Source: an uncultured Alistipes sp.
GTDB taxonomy: Bacteria; Bacteroidota; Bacteroidia; Bacteroidales; Rikenellaceae
Direction of reading: 5' to 3'
DNA length: 50,379 nucleotides
NCBI GenBank assembly: GCA_945494785.1
Contig: CALYVN010000005.1
Span: 1-50,379, forward strand
Numbering within the stretch: the first letter of the stretch is position 1; each line of letters opens with the position of its first letter. A model generated the notes under the pieces. The model did no database searches, was not told the DNA's origin, and saw only the letters and a list, made by a program, of their open reading frames with translations. Shown in pieces: positions 15,631 through 25,176 of this stretch. The position numbers and the translations under genes were made by a program.

Positions 15631-16508
15631 TGCCGATTGTAGATTGTGTTGTACGAAAGTCGGGCGGCATCGGCATCGGGCAGACACTCCAAATGATAGG
15701 CGGGAACGTGCGCTATCATCTGCGACAGCGTGTTGCAGATGCTGTCCTGCAATTGGTCGTCGTATGCGAATGCCGGAGGACACGAAGGCAGCAATGCACC
15801 GATTGCATTCAAAACATTGAGTTGCTTTATGCGGTTGTGCGGTGCCTGACTGAGCCGAATGAAACCGCGAATCGGGAAACTGCGGTTGATGTAGCACGGC
15901 GTCTTGCCGCTCCATGCCGAGCCGAATACGGTAGGAACGCCATTGACGGTGCGGATAATCGGACTGTCGTCGTTGAGCAGTCGCGCACCCTCGATATTCT
16001 CGCGCCACAGACGGGTGTGGGTGCTTTTGCCCGTACCCGATTCGCCGAGACACAATACCGCTCCGCCATCCTTGACGATGACTGACGAGTGAATCGCTAT
16101 GCCTCCGAGCGGTGTTATTACCAATCCGAACATCATCCAAAGTCCGAAACGCAACATCGTGGTATCGACCTTTGCACCGGCACCCATGTTGCAACGCACA
16201 ACGCTCTCGCCGTCGGCCTTGACGAAAAGCATGCGGTTATCGCCACGCTGCATATAGAACAGATGGCCGCCGTCGTATCTGCCGAAATGGCAATCGGCAT
16301 AATTCTCCTCGAATTGGAAATCGTACACCGAACAGAAGCCGGCAAACTGCTCCAACTCCAATTTCTCGCCGAAACATATCGTGCAATCGGCATCGACGGC
16401 AAGGTCGGTCTCGACCACGAAAGGTCGGAAGCCCGTAAGTCCGCATTCTGCCAAATCGGTGTGCATGCCCGAGGTGCGCAAGCGGTAAAGTGCTATTATG
16501 TAATCCAT
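15627..16508 (-). CDS. HPr kinase/phosphorylase-like ATP-binding protein
   Basis: The 293-residue product has a C-terminal HprK-like kinase core: IHSSVIV near 139-145, a Walker A loop GESGTGKST at 155-163, the LLNDDSPII acidic motif at 178-185, and GSAWSGKTPCYIN at 196-208. The N-terminal 130 residues are not the usual HprK N-domain and I do not recognise them. No HPr gene is nearby. It is coupled to the ABC exporter upstream (TAATG, one shared base) and to the Ser/His peptidase downstream (4-bp overlap). HprK-like kinases that phosphorylate peptide precursors are known in lasso-peptide pathways, so a peptide substrate is a reasonable guess. Calling it a true HPr kinase would be wrong on context. 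Confidence 0.78.
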   Translation of the reverse strand: MDYIIALYRLRTSGMHTDLAECGLTGFRPFVVETDLAVDADCTICFGEKLELEQFAGFCSVYDFQFEENYADCHFGRYDGGHLFYMQRGDNRMLFVKADGESVVRCNMGAGAKVDTTMLRFGLWMMFGLVITPLGGIAIHSSVIVKDGGAVLCLGESGTGKSTHTRLWRENIEGARLLNDDSPIIRTVNGVPTVFGSAWSGKTPCYINRSFPIRGFIRLSQAPHNRIKQLNVLNAIGALLPSCPPAFAYDDQLQDSICNTLSQMIAHVPAYHLECLPDADAARLSYNTIYNRQ

Positions 16509-18205
16509 TATTTTATCTCTATTATGCGGTCGCAGCAGTCCAGCGAACTCTCGCGATGCGCTATTATTACTATTGTCAATTCCGTGTCGTTTTGTGCAAG
16601 GGTGCGTACCGAATCGTTGATGCCGCGTTCGGTCTCGTTGTCGAGCGACGATGTGGCCTCGTCGAAAAAGAGGATGTCGGCACGTTTGTACAAAGCCCTT
16701 GCGATGCCTATGCGCTGTCGCTGACCGCCCGAGAGCAATGCACCGCATTCGCCTATGCGGCTGTGTACTCCGTTGGGAAGCGAATCGACGAACTCGCGCA
16801 GATTGGCCATGTCGATTGCCCGATTGATACGGTCGGTGTCGATTGCATCTTCGTCGCATCCGAGCGCGATATTGGCGAGTATGGTGCCGTCGATGAGGAA
16901 CACGCTCTGCGAAACGTAGCCGATGGTGTTCTGCCACTTGCGACGATTGCCGTCGTCGAGTCGTTCGCCGTCGATAAGTATGTTGCCTGCGGTCGGGGAG
17001 TAGAAGCCCAACAGCAGATTGAACAGTGTCGTTTTGCCGGCACCCGACCGTCCTTTGATGCCGATGACTTCGCCCCGACGAATCTCGAACGATAGGTCGT
17101 GCAGCGTGTCGTGGTCGCTGTCGTCGAAGCGGAACGAGAGATTCTCGACGGCAATGCGGTCGCGGAATTCGAAACGGCAAGTGTCGCTCTCCTCCGTGCT
17201 CGTCAGCTTCTCGGTAGCGGCGTTGCGGAGAATATCGATTGTGTAGCGGTTGTAACGCAATGCCGTCCAAGCCCCCATGATGCCGCGAATCGAAGGCAGC
17301 AGTCGCAATGCCGCAACGGCAAAGATGCCGAACAGAATCTTCATGTCGGCACTGCCCAAACCGACGCTCAACGACACGAGCAGTGCCATGCCTGCGGCAA
17401 GTCCGATTTCGGTAAATATCTGCGGCAGGGTGGCAATGGTGGCATTCTTGGCTCCCACTTCGACGATTGTGTCTATGGAGCGGTCGAACGATGCGAGCAT
17501 CTTCGGGAAAGCATTGTTGATTTCGATGTCGGCATAACCGCGATAGGTCTCTGCAACGGTGCGGAATTTGGTGCGTTGCGCCTCGTTCTCCTTGTTGCCG
17601 TAACTATTGACCCGACCGCGCACAAGAGCGAAATAGAGCCATGCCGAAGGGACGAATATGGCGATGGTCAGCAGCGATGCCAAAGGGTTGTATATGGCGA
17701 TTGCGCCGAACAGCAGAATAAACAGCATCACTTCGCTGAAAATCGTGGCGAGCGGTCGCAGTACGCCGACGACGAAGGTGTAGCACACCACATTGACATT
17801 GCGCGAGAGAACTGCCGAGTTGGATTGTTTTATAAACGCCAATCCGCGATTGAAATAGCCTATGTAGAGGTTGCGCGACAGATAGCGGTAGAGCGCATAG
17901 ATGTAGTCGCGTTCAAAACGGTACAGCCCTATGTTTATCAAACTTTTGACAACGATGAACGCAACTATCGTACCCGATACGGCTGTAACGAATGCCGTAT
18001 CGCTGCCGAAACCCATTGCATCGTACAGTCCGGCAAGATAGCGGTTGGAGTGGATGCTGTCGCTGTCGAGAATCAGATAAAGCACCGGCAACAGTGCGGC
18101 CAAACCCATAAAATTCAACAACGCACGCAGCAGGATTGTGAGAGTAACCATGCAGCCGCGTCGCCTGAACCGCTTTGGAATTATGCCGAGTACCGAGAGT
18201 TTCAT
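16508..18205 (-). CDS. ABC exporter, fused permease and ATPase
   Basis: From the ATG at 18205 the product has 565 residues. An N-terminal six-helix type-I exporter domain (about 15-320) is fused to an ATPase domain with Walker A GRSGAGKTT (about 385-393), signature LLSGGQRQ (about 490-497), Walker B ILFFDEA (about 511-517) and the H-loop histidine near 550. There is no N-terminal C39 peptidase domain, so any leader removal must be done by another protein; the Ser/His peptidase in the same operon is the obvious candidate. A TTG at 18232 would add nine residues, but the ATG has GCGGA in front of it. It lies 56 bp after the stop of the AddA-like gene on the same strand. The cargo is unknown. Confidence 0.88.
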   Translation of the reverse strand: MKLSVLGIIPKRFRRRGCMVTLTILLRALLNFMGLAALLPVLYLILDSDSIHSNRYLAGLYDAMGFGSDTAFVTAVSGTIVAFIVVKSLINIGLYRFERDYIYALYRYLSRNLYIGYFNRGLAFIKQSNSAVLSRNVNVVCYTFVVGVLRPLATIFSEVMLFILLFGAIAIYNPLASLLTIAIFVPSAWLYFALVRGRVNSYGNKENEAQRTKFRTVAETYRGYADIEINNAFPKMLASFDRSIDTIVEVGAKNATIATLPQIFTEIGLAAGMALLVSLSVGLGSADMKILFGIFAVAALRLLPSIRGIMGAWTALRYNRYTIDILRNAATEKLTSTEESDTCRFEFRDRIAVENLSFRFDDSDHDTLHDLSFEIRRGEVIGIKGRSGAGKTTLFNLLLGFYSPTAGNILIDGERLDDGNRRKWQNTIGYVSQSVFLIDGTILANIALGCDEDAIDTDRINRAIDMANLREFVDSLPNGVHSRIGECGALLSGGQRQRIGIARALYKRADILFFDEATSSLDNETERGINDSVRTLAQNDTELTIVIIAHRESSLDCCDRIIEIK

Positions 18206-18261
18206 TCCGCTAAAATACAACTTTTTTTGCAAAGACCGTCTGTCCCCGTCTTATCTTATTG

Positions 18262-21200
18262 TCAGACTTCGATTATTTGACCCGATTTGATGTACCACAG
18301 ATAACTTTTTATCTCGTCGTAACCCATCTCTGCCAACAACTTTGCATAGTCGCCGAGTTGCCTGCCGTGTTCGGGTTTCGGCTTGCCGAATTTGTAATCG
18401 ACCACTACGGCACGATTGCCCTGTATCATCACTCTGTCGGGACGCCGATACTCATTCGACGGCGCGATGATGTTGCTCTCGCACCTTACGATGTTCCATT
18501 TGCCGTCGAACCACTCGCCCGCAATCGTATCGTCGAGTGCCTGTTTGACCTGTGTCGTAATATCTTGCGCCTCCGTTGCCGACAATTTGCCGTCCGTTAC
18601 CAACTGCCCGATTGCCGCGACAATATCCTTGCGGGAGGTTGCCTGTTCGAATACCTTGTGCAGTACGATGCCCGTGTCGCGCGGCGAGAGGCCGTGTTGC
18701 TCGTCGTCGAAATAACGCTCCGACGGCAGTCGCAACCGCATATTTACGGGCGATGCCGTATATTCGTTCAACCGTACACGTTCGGCTCTGTCATCCTTCG
18801 CCTCGCAAGGCTCGGGCGCGTCGTCGCTGCCGATTCCGCAGCGTTGCGTGCTGTTGTCACAATCCGCAAAGCACTCTTGCGGCAGGATGTCGCATAAGAA
18901 TTTGCCGACATTCGCGCCAGTTTTCAGCGCATTGCGGGAGATGAATATGTGCAACTGCTCCTCTGCCCGTGTCAGTGCAACGTACAATGTATTGATTGCG
19001 TCTACATGTGCATAGACAATCTCTTTGTAGTAACTCTCGGCGAAAACCGAATCGGCTACCAACTTGTTGAACGATACGGGGAAGGCATCCAACTTATCTT
19101 CGATTCCGCTGCCCTTTGCAGGTGCAGACCAGATGGTATTCGGAACATCTCCGCTGTTGGCTTTCGGATTGAGCGACCAATTGCAGTAGGGTATAATCAC
19201 CACCTTGTTCGACAACCCTTTTGCCTTGTGGATTGTCATTATCTCGATGGCCGAGTCGCTGCGTTCGACGCTGACCGATTTTTTGTCGCCGTTCTCGTCC
19301 CACCACTTCAAAAAGAGCGTGATGTCTGCCACACGGTTGGCGCAGAATTTGACAATCGCTTCATGCAGAGCCTGCACGTATGCCGTTTGTCCTTCCAATT
19401 CGGCGGAGTATCGCATGGAGATATGCTCGAACGCCTCCTCGGGCGAGAGCATGCGCAACGAATCCATAAAGGAGTTTTCGTCGTCGGTCAGTGCGGCAGC
19501 AAAATCGCAAGCGTTGCGGTAGCGGTTGTATATCGCCATATTCAAACGGTCGCGACGGTTTACGGCAAGGTGCATGACGGCAAGCATAAACCTTACGGCA
19601 GGCGAATTGTTGATGCGCAGTGCCTCCTGCGTCATGACATCGAAACAGTAGCGAGGATTGCCCTCCTGCTTTACGGCGAGCAGTCGTTGCGCAATTTCGT
19701 ACCCCTCTTTGTTCCAACGCACGAGTATCGTTATGTCGCTCGGGCGGTATCCCTTGTCGATGATGCTCTTGACGCGGGCGACTATGTCGGGTTCATCGTC
19801 GCAAAGAGTGATGTCGATATAGCCGTCGTGCGTGCATTTGCGTTCGGCTTTCTGTGTATGGTTGTCGTAGGCCCGGGCGAGTGCATTGTGCATTTCCGCG
19901 AAGGTCGCATCCGATATTTTCGATTGCCGATGTGCGACTTCGAGCATGGCGTTGAGGTCGGCGTTGTCGTGTGCCACGCCCTCATTGAATACCTTATTGT
20001 TGAAATCCACGATTTTCGGCAGACTGCGATAATTGCCGTCGAGCGGCTCGGTCTCGGTATTCTCACTGCCGAGTTCTTGTCGGGCAATTGAGCCGAGAAT
20101 GTTCCAATCGCTTCCCCGCCAACGGTATATCGACTGCTTTATGTCGCCGACAAGCAACACCGAAACATCCTCGCTTTGCGACATGGCATTGCGCAACAAA
20201 GGCAGAAAGTTGCGCCATTCGCCCAACGAGGTGTCCTGAAATTCGTCTATCATGTACTTGTCGAAACGGTTGCCTATCTTTTCGTAGATGAAAGGCGTAT
20301 CGCTTTCGGAGATGAATTGTGCGATGATGTGTTTGGTTTCGGAGAGCAACATGGTATTCTCCTCGCGACAGATTTCGAGCGATTTGCGGTAGAGGTCGTT
20401 GAGCAGGGCGAAACTGCGATAGTTCTGCAACAATATCTTGCGACTGTTGTCCAACGTAATCGTTTCGGGCAGCCAGTTGCATATATCCTGCATCAGCGGT
20501 TGAATCCTTGCGGCAACTGCCAACAAATCGGCATTCGGCTTGCTCGCCTTTGTAAACCACGCACCCGCATCCGCATTTGCAATATTTGCGACCGTCGCAC
20601 TCGGCATCGCCAAATCGCCCGCTGCAATCTTTTTCAGAAAGTTTATCGGAGCAACCTTGAAATCGTCGGTCGAATATCCCGATTGGTCGATGATGTCGAG
20701 TGCCTTCCGTGCCGTTGCCTGCAACTGTTCGACGGCCTGCTTGGCTTTTGCAGCAAAGGCGAAGACGGTCTGTTTGAGTTGCTCCTTGTTGCCGATGTCG
20801 GCAATGGCGTTTTTGGTGTACTCCTTGAATAGTTCGTTGTGCAACAGAAGGATGCCATCGCGCACATTCCATTTTTTGCCCGATTCGATGCGGTCTTGTG
20901 CCAAATCCCTTATCCAACCCGACAACTCTGTGTTATTGGTAATCTCCTCTATGACGGCATCGACGCTTTTGGATACTATGGGGGCTGTGTCCAACTCTAT
21001 CGAATAGTTGAGTTCGATGCCGAGTTCCTTGACGAATGCCCGCAAAATCCGTTGAAAGAAGGTGTCGTTGGTCAGTATCGTGAAGCGGGAGTAGTCGTGC
21101 AGAATGGCTGTACGCACGCGCTTTGCCCGTCGGCGCAACTCCTCTTCGCTCTCGCCCGTATCCTTTTTGAGGCTGTCGAGATAGTCGCTCTCGGCCCCCG

Positions 21201-21408
21201 ATGCGAGATGGTTTATTTGACGCAGAATGCGCGATTTCATCTCCTCGGTAGCCTTGTTGGTAAAGGTTACGGCAAGGATACGGCGATATGCCGAGACATC
21301 GAACTCGCCGCGCTCGTTGCAACTGCTCAACACATCGTAAACATATTTGTATGCAAGGCTGTACGTTTTGCCCGAACCGGCACTTGCATTCAGAATCTTC
21401 GCTCTCAC
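18262..21408 (-). CDS. addA: AddA-type UvrD-like helicase with C-terminal PD-(D/E)XK nuclease
   Basis: The 1048-residue product is a superfamily 1 helicase-nuclease for double-strand-break end processing before recombination. It shows Walker A ASAGSGKT (8-15), motif II DEFQDTSLGEW, motif III GDIKQSIYRWRGSDW, motif IV DGNYRS, motif V TIHKAKGLSNKVVIIP and motif VI LYVALTRAEEQLH. The C-terminal nuclease has RPDRVM, then VVVDYKFG, then the Q/Y motif, so it looks active. I chose the GTG at 21408, giving VRAKILNASAGSGKT, because homologues start within a few residues of the Walker loop; a TTG at 21444 would add 12 residues. The AddB partner is on the opposite strand at 22301. The symbol is by function; Bacteroidota versions are diverged. 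Confidence 0.88.
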   Translation of the reverse strand: MRAKILNASAGSGKTYSLAYKYVYDVLSSCNERGEFDVSAYRRILAVTFTNKATEEMKSRILRQINHLASGAESDYLDSLKKDTGESEEELRRRAKRVRTAILHDYSRFTILTNDTFFQRILRAFVKELGIELNYSIELDTAPIVSKSVDAVIEEITNNTELSGWIRDLAQDRIESGKKWNVRDGILLLHNELFKEYTKNAIADIGNKEQLKQTVFAFAAKAKQAVEQLQATARKALDIIDQSGYSTDDFKVAPINFLKKIAAGDLAMPSATVANIANADAGAWFTKASKPNADLLAVAARIQPLMQDICNWLPETITLDNSRKILLQNYRSFALLNDLYRKSLEICREENTMLLSETKHIIAQFISESDTPFIYEKIGNRFDKYMIDEFQDTSLGEWRNFLPLLRNAMSQSEDVSVLLVGDIKQSIYRWRGSDWNILGSIARQELGSENTETEPLDGNYRSLPKIVDFNNKVFNEGVAHDNADLNAMLEVAHRQSKISDATFAEMHNALARAYDNHTQKAERKCTHDGYIDITLCDDEPDIVARVKSIIDKGYRPSDITILVRWNKEGYEIAQRLLAVKQEGNPRYCFDVMTQEALRINNSPAVRFMLAVMHLAVNRRDRLNMAIYNRYRNACDFAAALTDDENSFMDSLRMLSPEEAFEHISMRYSAELEGQTAYVQALHEAIVKFCANRVADITLFLKWWDENGDKKSVSVERSDSAIEIMTIHKAKGLSNKVVIIPYCNWSLNPKANSGDVPNTIWSAPAKGSGIEDKLDAFPVSFNKLVADSVFAESYYKEIVYAHVDAINTLYVALTRAEEQLHIFISRNALKTGANVGKFLCDILPQECFADCDNSTQRCGIGSDDAPEPCEAKDDRAERVRLNEYTASPVNMRLRLPSERYFDDEQHGLSPRDTGIVLHKVFEQATSRKDIVAAIGQLVTDGKLSATEAQDITTQVKQALDDTIAGEWFDGKWNIVRCESNIIAPSNEYRRPDRVMIQGNRAVVVDYKFGKPKPEHGRQLGDYAKLLAEMGYDEIKSYLWYIKSGQIIEV

Positions 21409-21538
21409 TGTATTCGCTTGTAAATCGATTGTAAATATACCCAATTATATCGAATAATTGCGCCTTTGATAAAAAATATGTCGCATTTTGACGGTATGTT
21501 GTGAAAAAGTCGTATATTGCTTTGTCAATTCATCGACT

Positions 21539-22282
21539 ATGGTTATGAGAAAGTGGATTTTTTGCATGATATTGGCAGCCGCAGCATCGAACGCCGTTGC
21601 CCAAATACCGCTGCCGACAAATCAATCGCAACCATCGGAGCGCATCCTCTCCGTTCCAAAGACCGATTTGCTCTCGCCGTTCTCCAAGTTGGAGATTGAC
21701 GGTCCGATGAGCGTTACCCTCAAAGCGGCAGCGTCGGATGCCGATGTAAAAATCGTCTATGATACGAAGGGTTGTACCACCTCGCGATTCAAAGCATCGG
21801 TCAATAAGGACGGGGTGCTGCGCATCGAGGAGCGTATCGACCATAAACGCGATACGACCACCGAGGTAACACTCTATTACCGTTCGCTGACAGACATCAG
21901 GATTATGCGCGCCACCGTCGTTTTCGACGACGAGATGGAGTGCCGGATGCTGGATATGACCGTTGCGAGCGGTGCGATAGTCAAACTCGGTGTCAAAACG
22001 TTGGATATGACTGTCGAGTGTACGGGGCGCAGTTCGATGACTTTGAGCGGTACTTCGCGCTATTTCAGACTCAATGCTTCGAGTTCGGTCGTGGATGCCC
22101 GCGATTTGAATACCGTTTCGTCGGTCATAGACGCATCGCATAACGCCGAGGTGCGCATTGTCGTTTCGGAGCGTTTGGAGGCTACGACATCGACTGCCGC
22201 CAAACTGCTCTATCGGGGTCGTCCTGCCATTGTACGCGAACACACCTCGCTCTTCGGCGGAGATATAATCTCAATCGACTAA
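21539..22282 (+). CDS. exported DUF2807 (GIN-domain)-like protein
   Basis: The 247-residue product has a signal peptide (MVMRKWIFCMILAAAASNAVA, then Q). The mature part is all beta: FSKLEIDGPMSVTLK at its start, then repeated short strands rich in S, T, V and D (LDMTVASGAIVKL, LDMTVECTGRSSMTLSG, FRLNASSSVVDARDL), the pattern of the DUF2807 beta-helix family. These are envelope proteins of unknown function. The ATG at 21539 or the one at 21545 is preferred over an upstream TTG because either places the signal peptide correctly. AddB starts only 18 bp after its stop, so the two are likely co-transcribed although nothing links their functions. Confidence 0.75.
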   Translation: MVMRKWIFCMILAAAASNAVAQIPLPTNQSQPSERILSVPKTDLLSPFSKLEIDGPMSVTLKAAASDADVKIVYDTKGCTTSRFKASVNKDGVLRIEERIDHKRDTTTEVTLYYRSLTDIRIMRATVVFDDEMECRMLDMTVASGAIVKLGVKTLDMTVECTGRSSMTLSGTSRYFRLNASSSVVDARDLNTVSSVIDASHNAEVRIVVSERLEATTSTAAKLLYRGRPAIVREHTSLFGGDIISID

Positions 22283-22300
22283 CCACCTTTTCGGCGCGGT

Positions 22301-25162
22301 ATGCAGCAGACATTCCTTTCCGAAGTCGCTCGTAGTCTCTACGACAAATACGGCAACGACATTTCGTCGCTTTCGGTAATGTTTTCGTCGCGTCGTGCGA
22401 GGTTGTTCTTTGCCGATGCCTTGTCGCATATTGCCGACCGTCCGATTTGGGAACCCTCCTACCTCTCGGTCGATGATGTGATGAGCGAATTGTCGTCGTT
22501 GCATCCTGCCGACAATATCCGCCTTGTTTCGGAACTCTACCGCGTCTATTCGCGCTATCATAACGAATCGTTCGACAAATTTTACCATTGGGGCGAACTG
22601 CTGCTTGCCGACTTCGACATGATAGACAAATATATGGTCGATGCTTCGCAACTGTTTCGCAACATCTCCGACATCAAAGAGTTGGAGGCGGATGTAAGTT
22701 ATCTGACCCCCGAACAGTTGCGCATCATTGCCGAGTTTTGGCAAACGATAGGCGACGAGGCTTCGTGGTCGGAGCAGAAACGGCGATTTTTGGTTGTTTG
22801 GCGTACACTTGCCGCCATTTATGCCGAATTTCGCGACAGGCTGCGCGAGTTGGGTATCGGCTATTCGGGTATGATTTACCGCGAAGCCGTAAACCGTATC
22901 GAACAGGAGCCGGTCGTACCGATTGCCGAGCGGAGGTATGCGATAGCCGGTTTCAATGCGCTTTCCACGTGCGAACGTCGGCTGTTCGACTTCCTCGCCA
23001 AGAATTACGAGGTCGATTTCTTTTGGGATTACGACGATTACTATGTCGCTAACAAAGAACAGGAGGCGGGTATGTTCGTGCGGCAAAGTCTGCGCGAATT
23101 GCCCCCTGCCGCCGGCATAAGCCACGACAATTTCCGCCATATAAGCTCGCTGCATGCGGTCTCTGCCGATACCAATGTCGCACAATGCGAATATGCGGTT
23201 TCGGTATTGCGCTCTTTGGCAAAGGAGCAGGGCGGCAAGTTGAACAAGGAGACGGCGATAGTGCTGACCGACGAGAATTTGTTGATGCCATTGCTCTATG
23301 CGCTGCCCGAGGATATAGGCGAGGTGAATGTAACGATGGGCTATCCGTTGCGCAACACTTTGGCATATTCGTTCGTCGAGCGTCTTATCGAATTGCAGAG
23401 CCATGTACGTACCTCTGCCAATGGCGAAACGATGTTCTATTATGTCGATGTCGAGGGTCTTTTGACGCATCCATATATTGCCGATGCCGACCGTGCGACA
23501 ATCGATGCGATTCGCAAGGCGATGGTCGAATCGCGCCTTATATCCGTACCTCAATCTACCTTTGCGGAGATACCGCTGCTTGCCCGATTGTTCCGACCGA
23601 CAGGGTCTTGGCAGGACCTTGCCGCCTATCTGTGCGATGCCGTTTCGGCTGCTGCCGAGACGCCGTATTGCGGCGACGATGTACGCTTCCGCAGGGAATA
23701 TTTGTCGGTAACGGCGCAAAATATCGTCCAACTGCAAAATATGCTGCGCGATTGCGACACCGAGATTTCGAAGGAGGTGTGCATCGCTCTTGTCCGCCGT
23801 CACTTGCAGGGTGTGCGCATACCTTTCGACGGCGAGCCGTTGGATGGCGTGCAGATTATGGGTATTCTCGAAACGCGCAACCTCGATTTCCGCAATGTCA
23901 TTGTGTTGTCCATGACCGACGATAATTTCCCCGGCACGCGCTCTGCCGATTCGTCGTTTATCCCTTACGGTTTGCGCTTTGCCTACGGGTTGCCTACACC
24001 CGAACACCACGAGGGCGTTTATGCCTACTATTTCTATCGGCTGATTCAGCGGGCGGAGAGGGTATATATGTTCTACTGCTCCCATGCCGACGAAAAGGGT
24101 ACGGGCGAACCGAGCCGTTACATCAGGCAGTTGGAGTACGAGACTTCATTCCCGATACACCGTATCGAGGTAGGTTCCGAAGTCGGTTTGGCCGACAATG
24201 CGCCGATTTCGATAGCGAAAGACGGAGCGGTGGCAGATGCGTTGAAAGCATTTGTCGATGGAAAGGCAACCCTCTCGCCTACGGCGTTTTCGCGATATGT
24301 GCAGTGTCCGCTCAAATTCTATTTCGCCTCGATAGCCAAAGTGAGTACCGACGACGAACTGACCGACGAAGTGGACAACCGCATCTTCGGCCTTATATTC
24401 CATAAGGCGGCAGAAAATTTCTATAAGAAAGTTCTCGGGCAAGCCCATCCGGCGGAACTCCTGAACAAATTGGTAGGTGAACATGCCGTCGAACATGTGG
24501 TCTATTCGGCCATACAAGAAATCTATTTCGGACGGAACGACGATGCGTTGCCGACGCTCAACGGCGATTTGACGATTATTCGCGATATAATCGTGCGCTA
24601 TCTGCGCGACAATATCGTGCCGTACGACGTGGCGCACAACGATTTTGCCGTGCTCAATGTCGAGTGCAATGTCGAGTGCGAATTTCCGTTTAGGGTCGGC
24701 GACAAAGAGTTTAAGATGCACTTCAAAGGTGTCTCCGACCGTATCGATTCGCTCGATAACGGCACAATCAGGGTGGTCGATTACAAGACGGGTTCGCCGC
24801 ATTTGAGTTTCAACGGTCTCGAACAACTGTTTCGTGGCGAAGCGGGACAGCGACAATCGAACATTATCAATACGCTGCTCTATGCCACGATGTTGCGCAA
24901 ACACTACAACAACGACCGCGAGATTCTGCCCGTGCTATATTATGTGAGTGCAATGACCAACAAGGACTATTCTCCGCTGCTCGAAGACAAACTGCTTAAA
25001 CGCAAAGGAGTGCCGTATTCGGAGTATGCCGACGACTTCGAAGGGTATGTTGCCGAGACATTGGCAGAGATGTTCGACCTCGACAGACCGTTCGAGCAGT
25101 GCGAGGATGCAAAGTCGTGCAGTCATTGCGACTTTGTCGATATTTGCGCCCGTCGAAACTGA
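22301..25162 (+). CDS. addB: AddB-type helicase-nuclease subunit with PD-(D/E)XK nuclease and Fe-S cluster motif
   Basis: The 953-residue product resembles Bacteroidota AddB. The N-terminal region has FSSRRARLFFADAL where an active helicase would have a Walker A loop, so it is probably a non-ATPase scaffold. SNF/UvrD-like folds follow. The C-terminal nuclease has GVSDRIDSL and IRVVDYKTGSP, the catalytic D-x-K pattern. Four cysteines placed as in AddB iron-sulfur nucleases are present: C669 (YVQCPLKFYF) and C940-x2-C943-x5-C949. AddA is encoded on the opposite strand less than 1 kb away. Together they should resect broken DNA ends. Confidence 0.87.
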   Translation: MQQTFLSEVARSLYDKYGNDISSLSVMFSSRRARLFFADALSHIADRPIWEPSYLSVDDVMSELSSLHPADNIRLVSELYRVYSRYHNESFDKFYHWGELLLADFDMIDKYMVDASQLFRNISDIKELEADVSYLTPEQLRIIAEFWQTIGDEASWSEQKRRFLVVWRTLAAIYAEFRDRLRELGIGYSGMIYREAVNRIEQEPVVPIAERRYAIAGFNALSTCERRLFDFLAKNYEVDFFWDYDDYYVANKEQEAGMFVRQSLRELPPAAGISHDNFRHISSLHAVSADTNVAQCEYAVSVLRSLAKEQGGKLNKETAIVLTDENLLMPLLYALPEDIGEVNVTMGYPLRNTLAYSFVERLIELQSHVRTSANGETMFYYVDVEGLLTHPYIADADRATIDAIRKAMVESRLISVPQSTFAEIPLLARLFRPTGSWQDLAAYLCDAVSAAAETPYCGDDVRFRREYLSVTAQNIVQLQNMLRDCDTEISKEVCIALVRRHLQGVRIPFDGEPLDGVQIMGILETRNLDFRNVIVLSMTDDNFPGTRSADSSFIPYGLRFAYGLPTPEHHEGVYAYYFYRLIQRAERVYMFYCSHADEKGTGEPSRYIRQLEYETSFPIHRIEVGSEVGLADNAPISIAKDGAVADALKAFVDGKATLSPTAFSRYVQCPLKFYFASIAKVSTDDELTDEVDNRIFGLIFHKAAENFYKKVLGQAHPAELLNKLVGEHAVEHVVYSAIQEIYFGRNDDALPTLNGDLTIIRDIIVRYLRDNIVPYDVAHNDFAVLNVECNVECEFPFRVGDKEFKMHFKGVSDRIDSLDNGTIRVVDYKTGSPHLSFNGLEQLFRGEAGQRQSNIINTLLYATMLRKHYNNDREILPVLYYVSAMTNKDYSPLLEDKLLKRKGVPYSEYADDFEGYVAETLAEMFDLDRPFEQCEDAKSCSHCDFVDICARRN

Positions 25163-25176
25163 CGGTAGTTCGCCGT

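Noticed and set aside
15631..16194. N-terminal extension of the Ser/His peptidase reading frame upstream of 15630
   Set aside because: It lies entirely within the HprK-like gene in another frame. The ATG at 15630 overlaps that gene's stop as ATGA, the natural coupled start.
15627..16508. True HPr kinase/phosphorylase (HprK) controlling sugar uptake
   Set aside because: The N-terminal domain does not match HprK, no HPr or PTS gene is nearby, and the gene is translationally coupled to an exporter and a peptidase.
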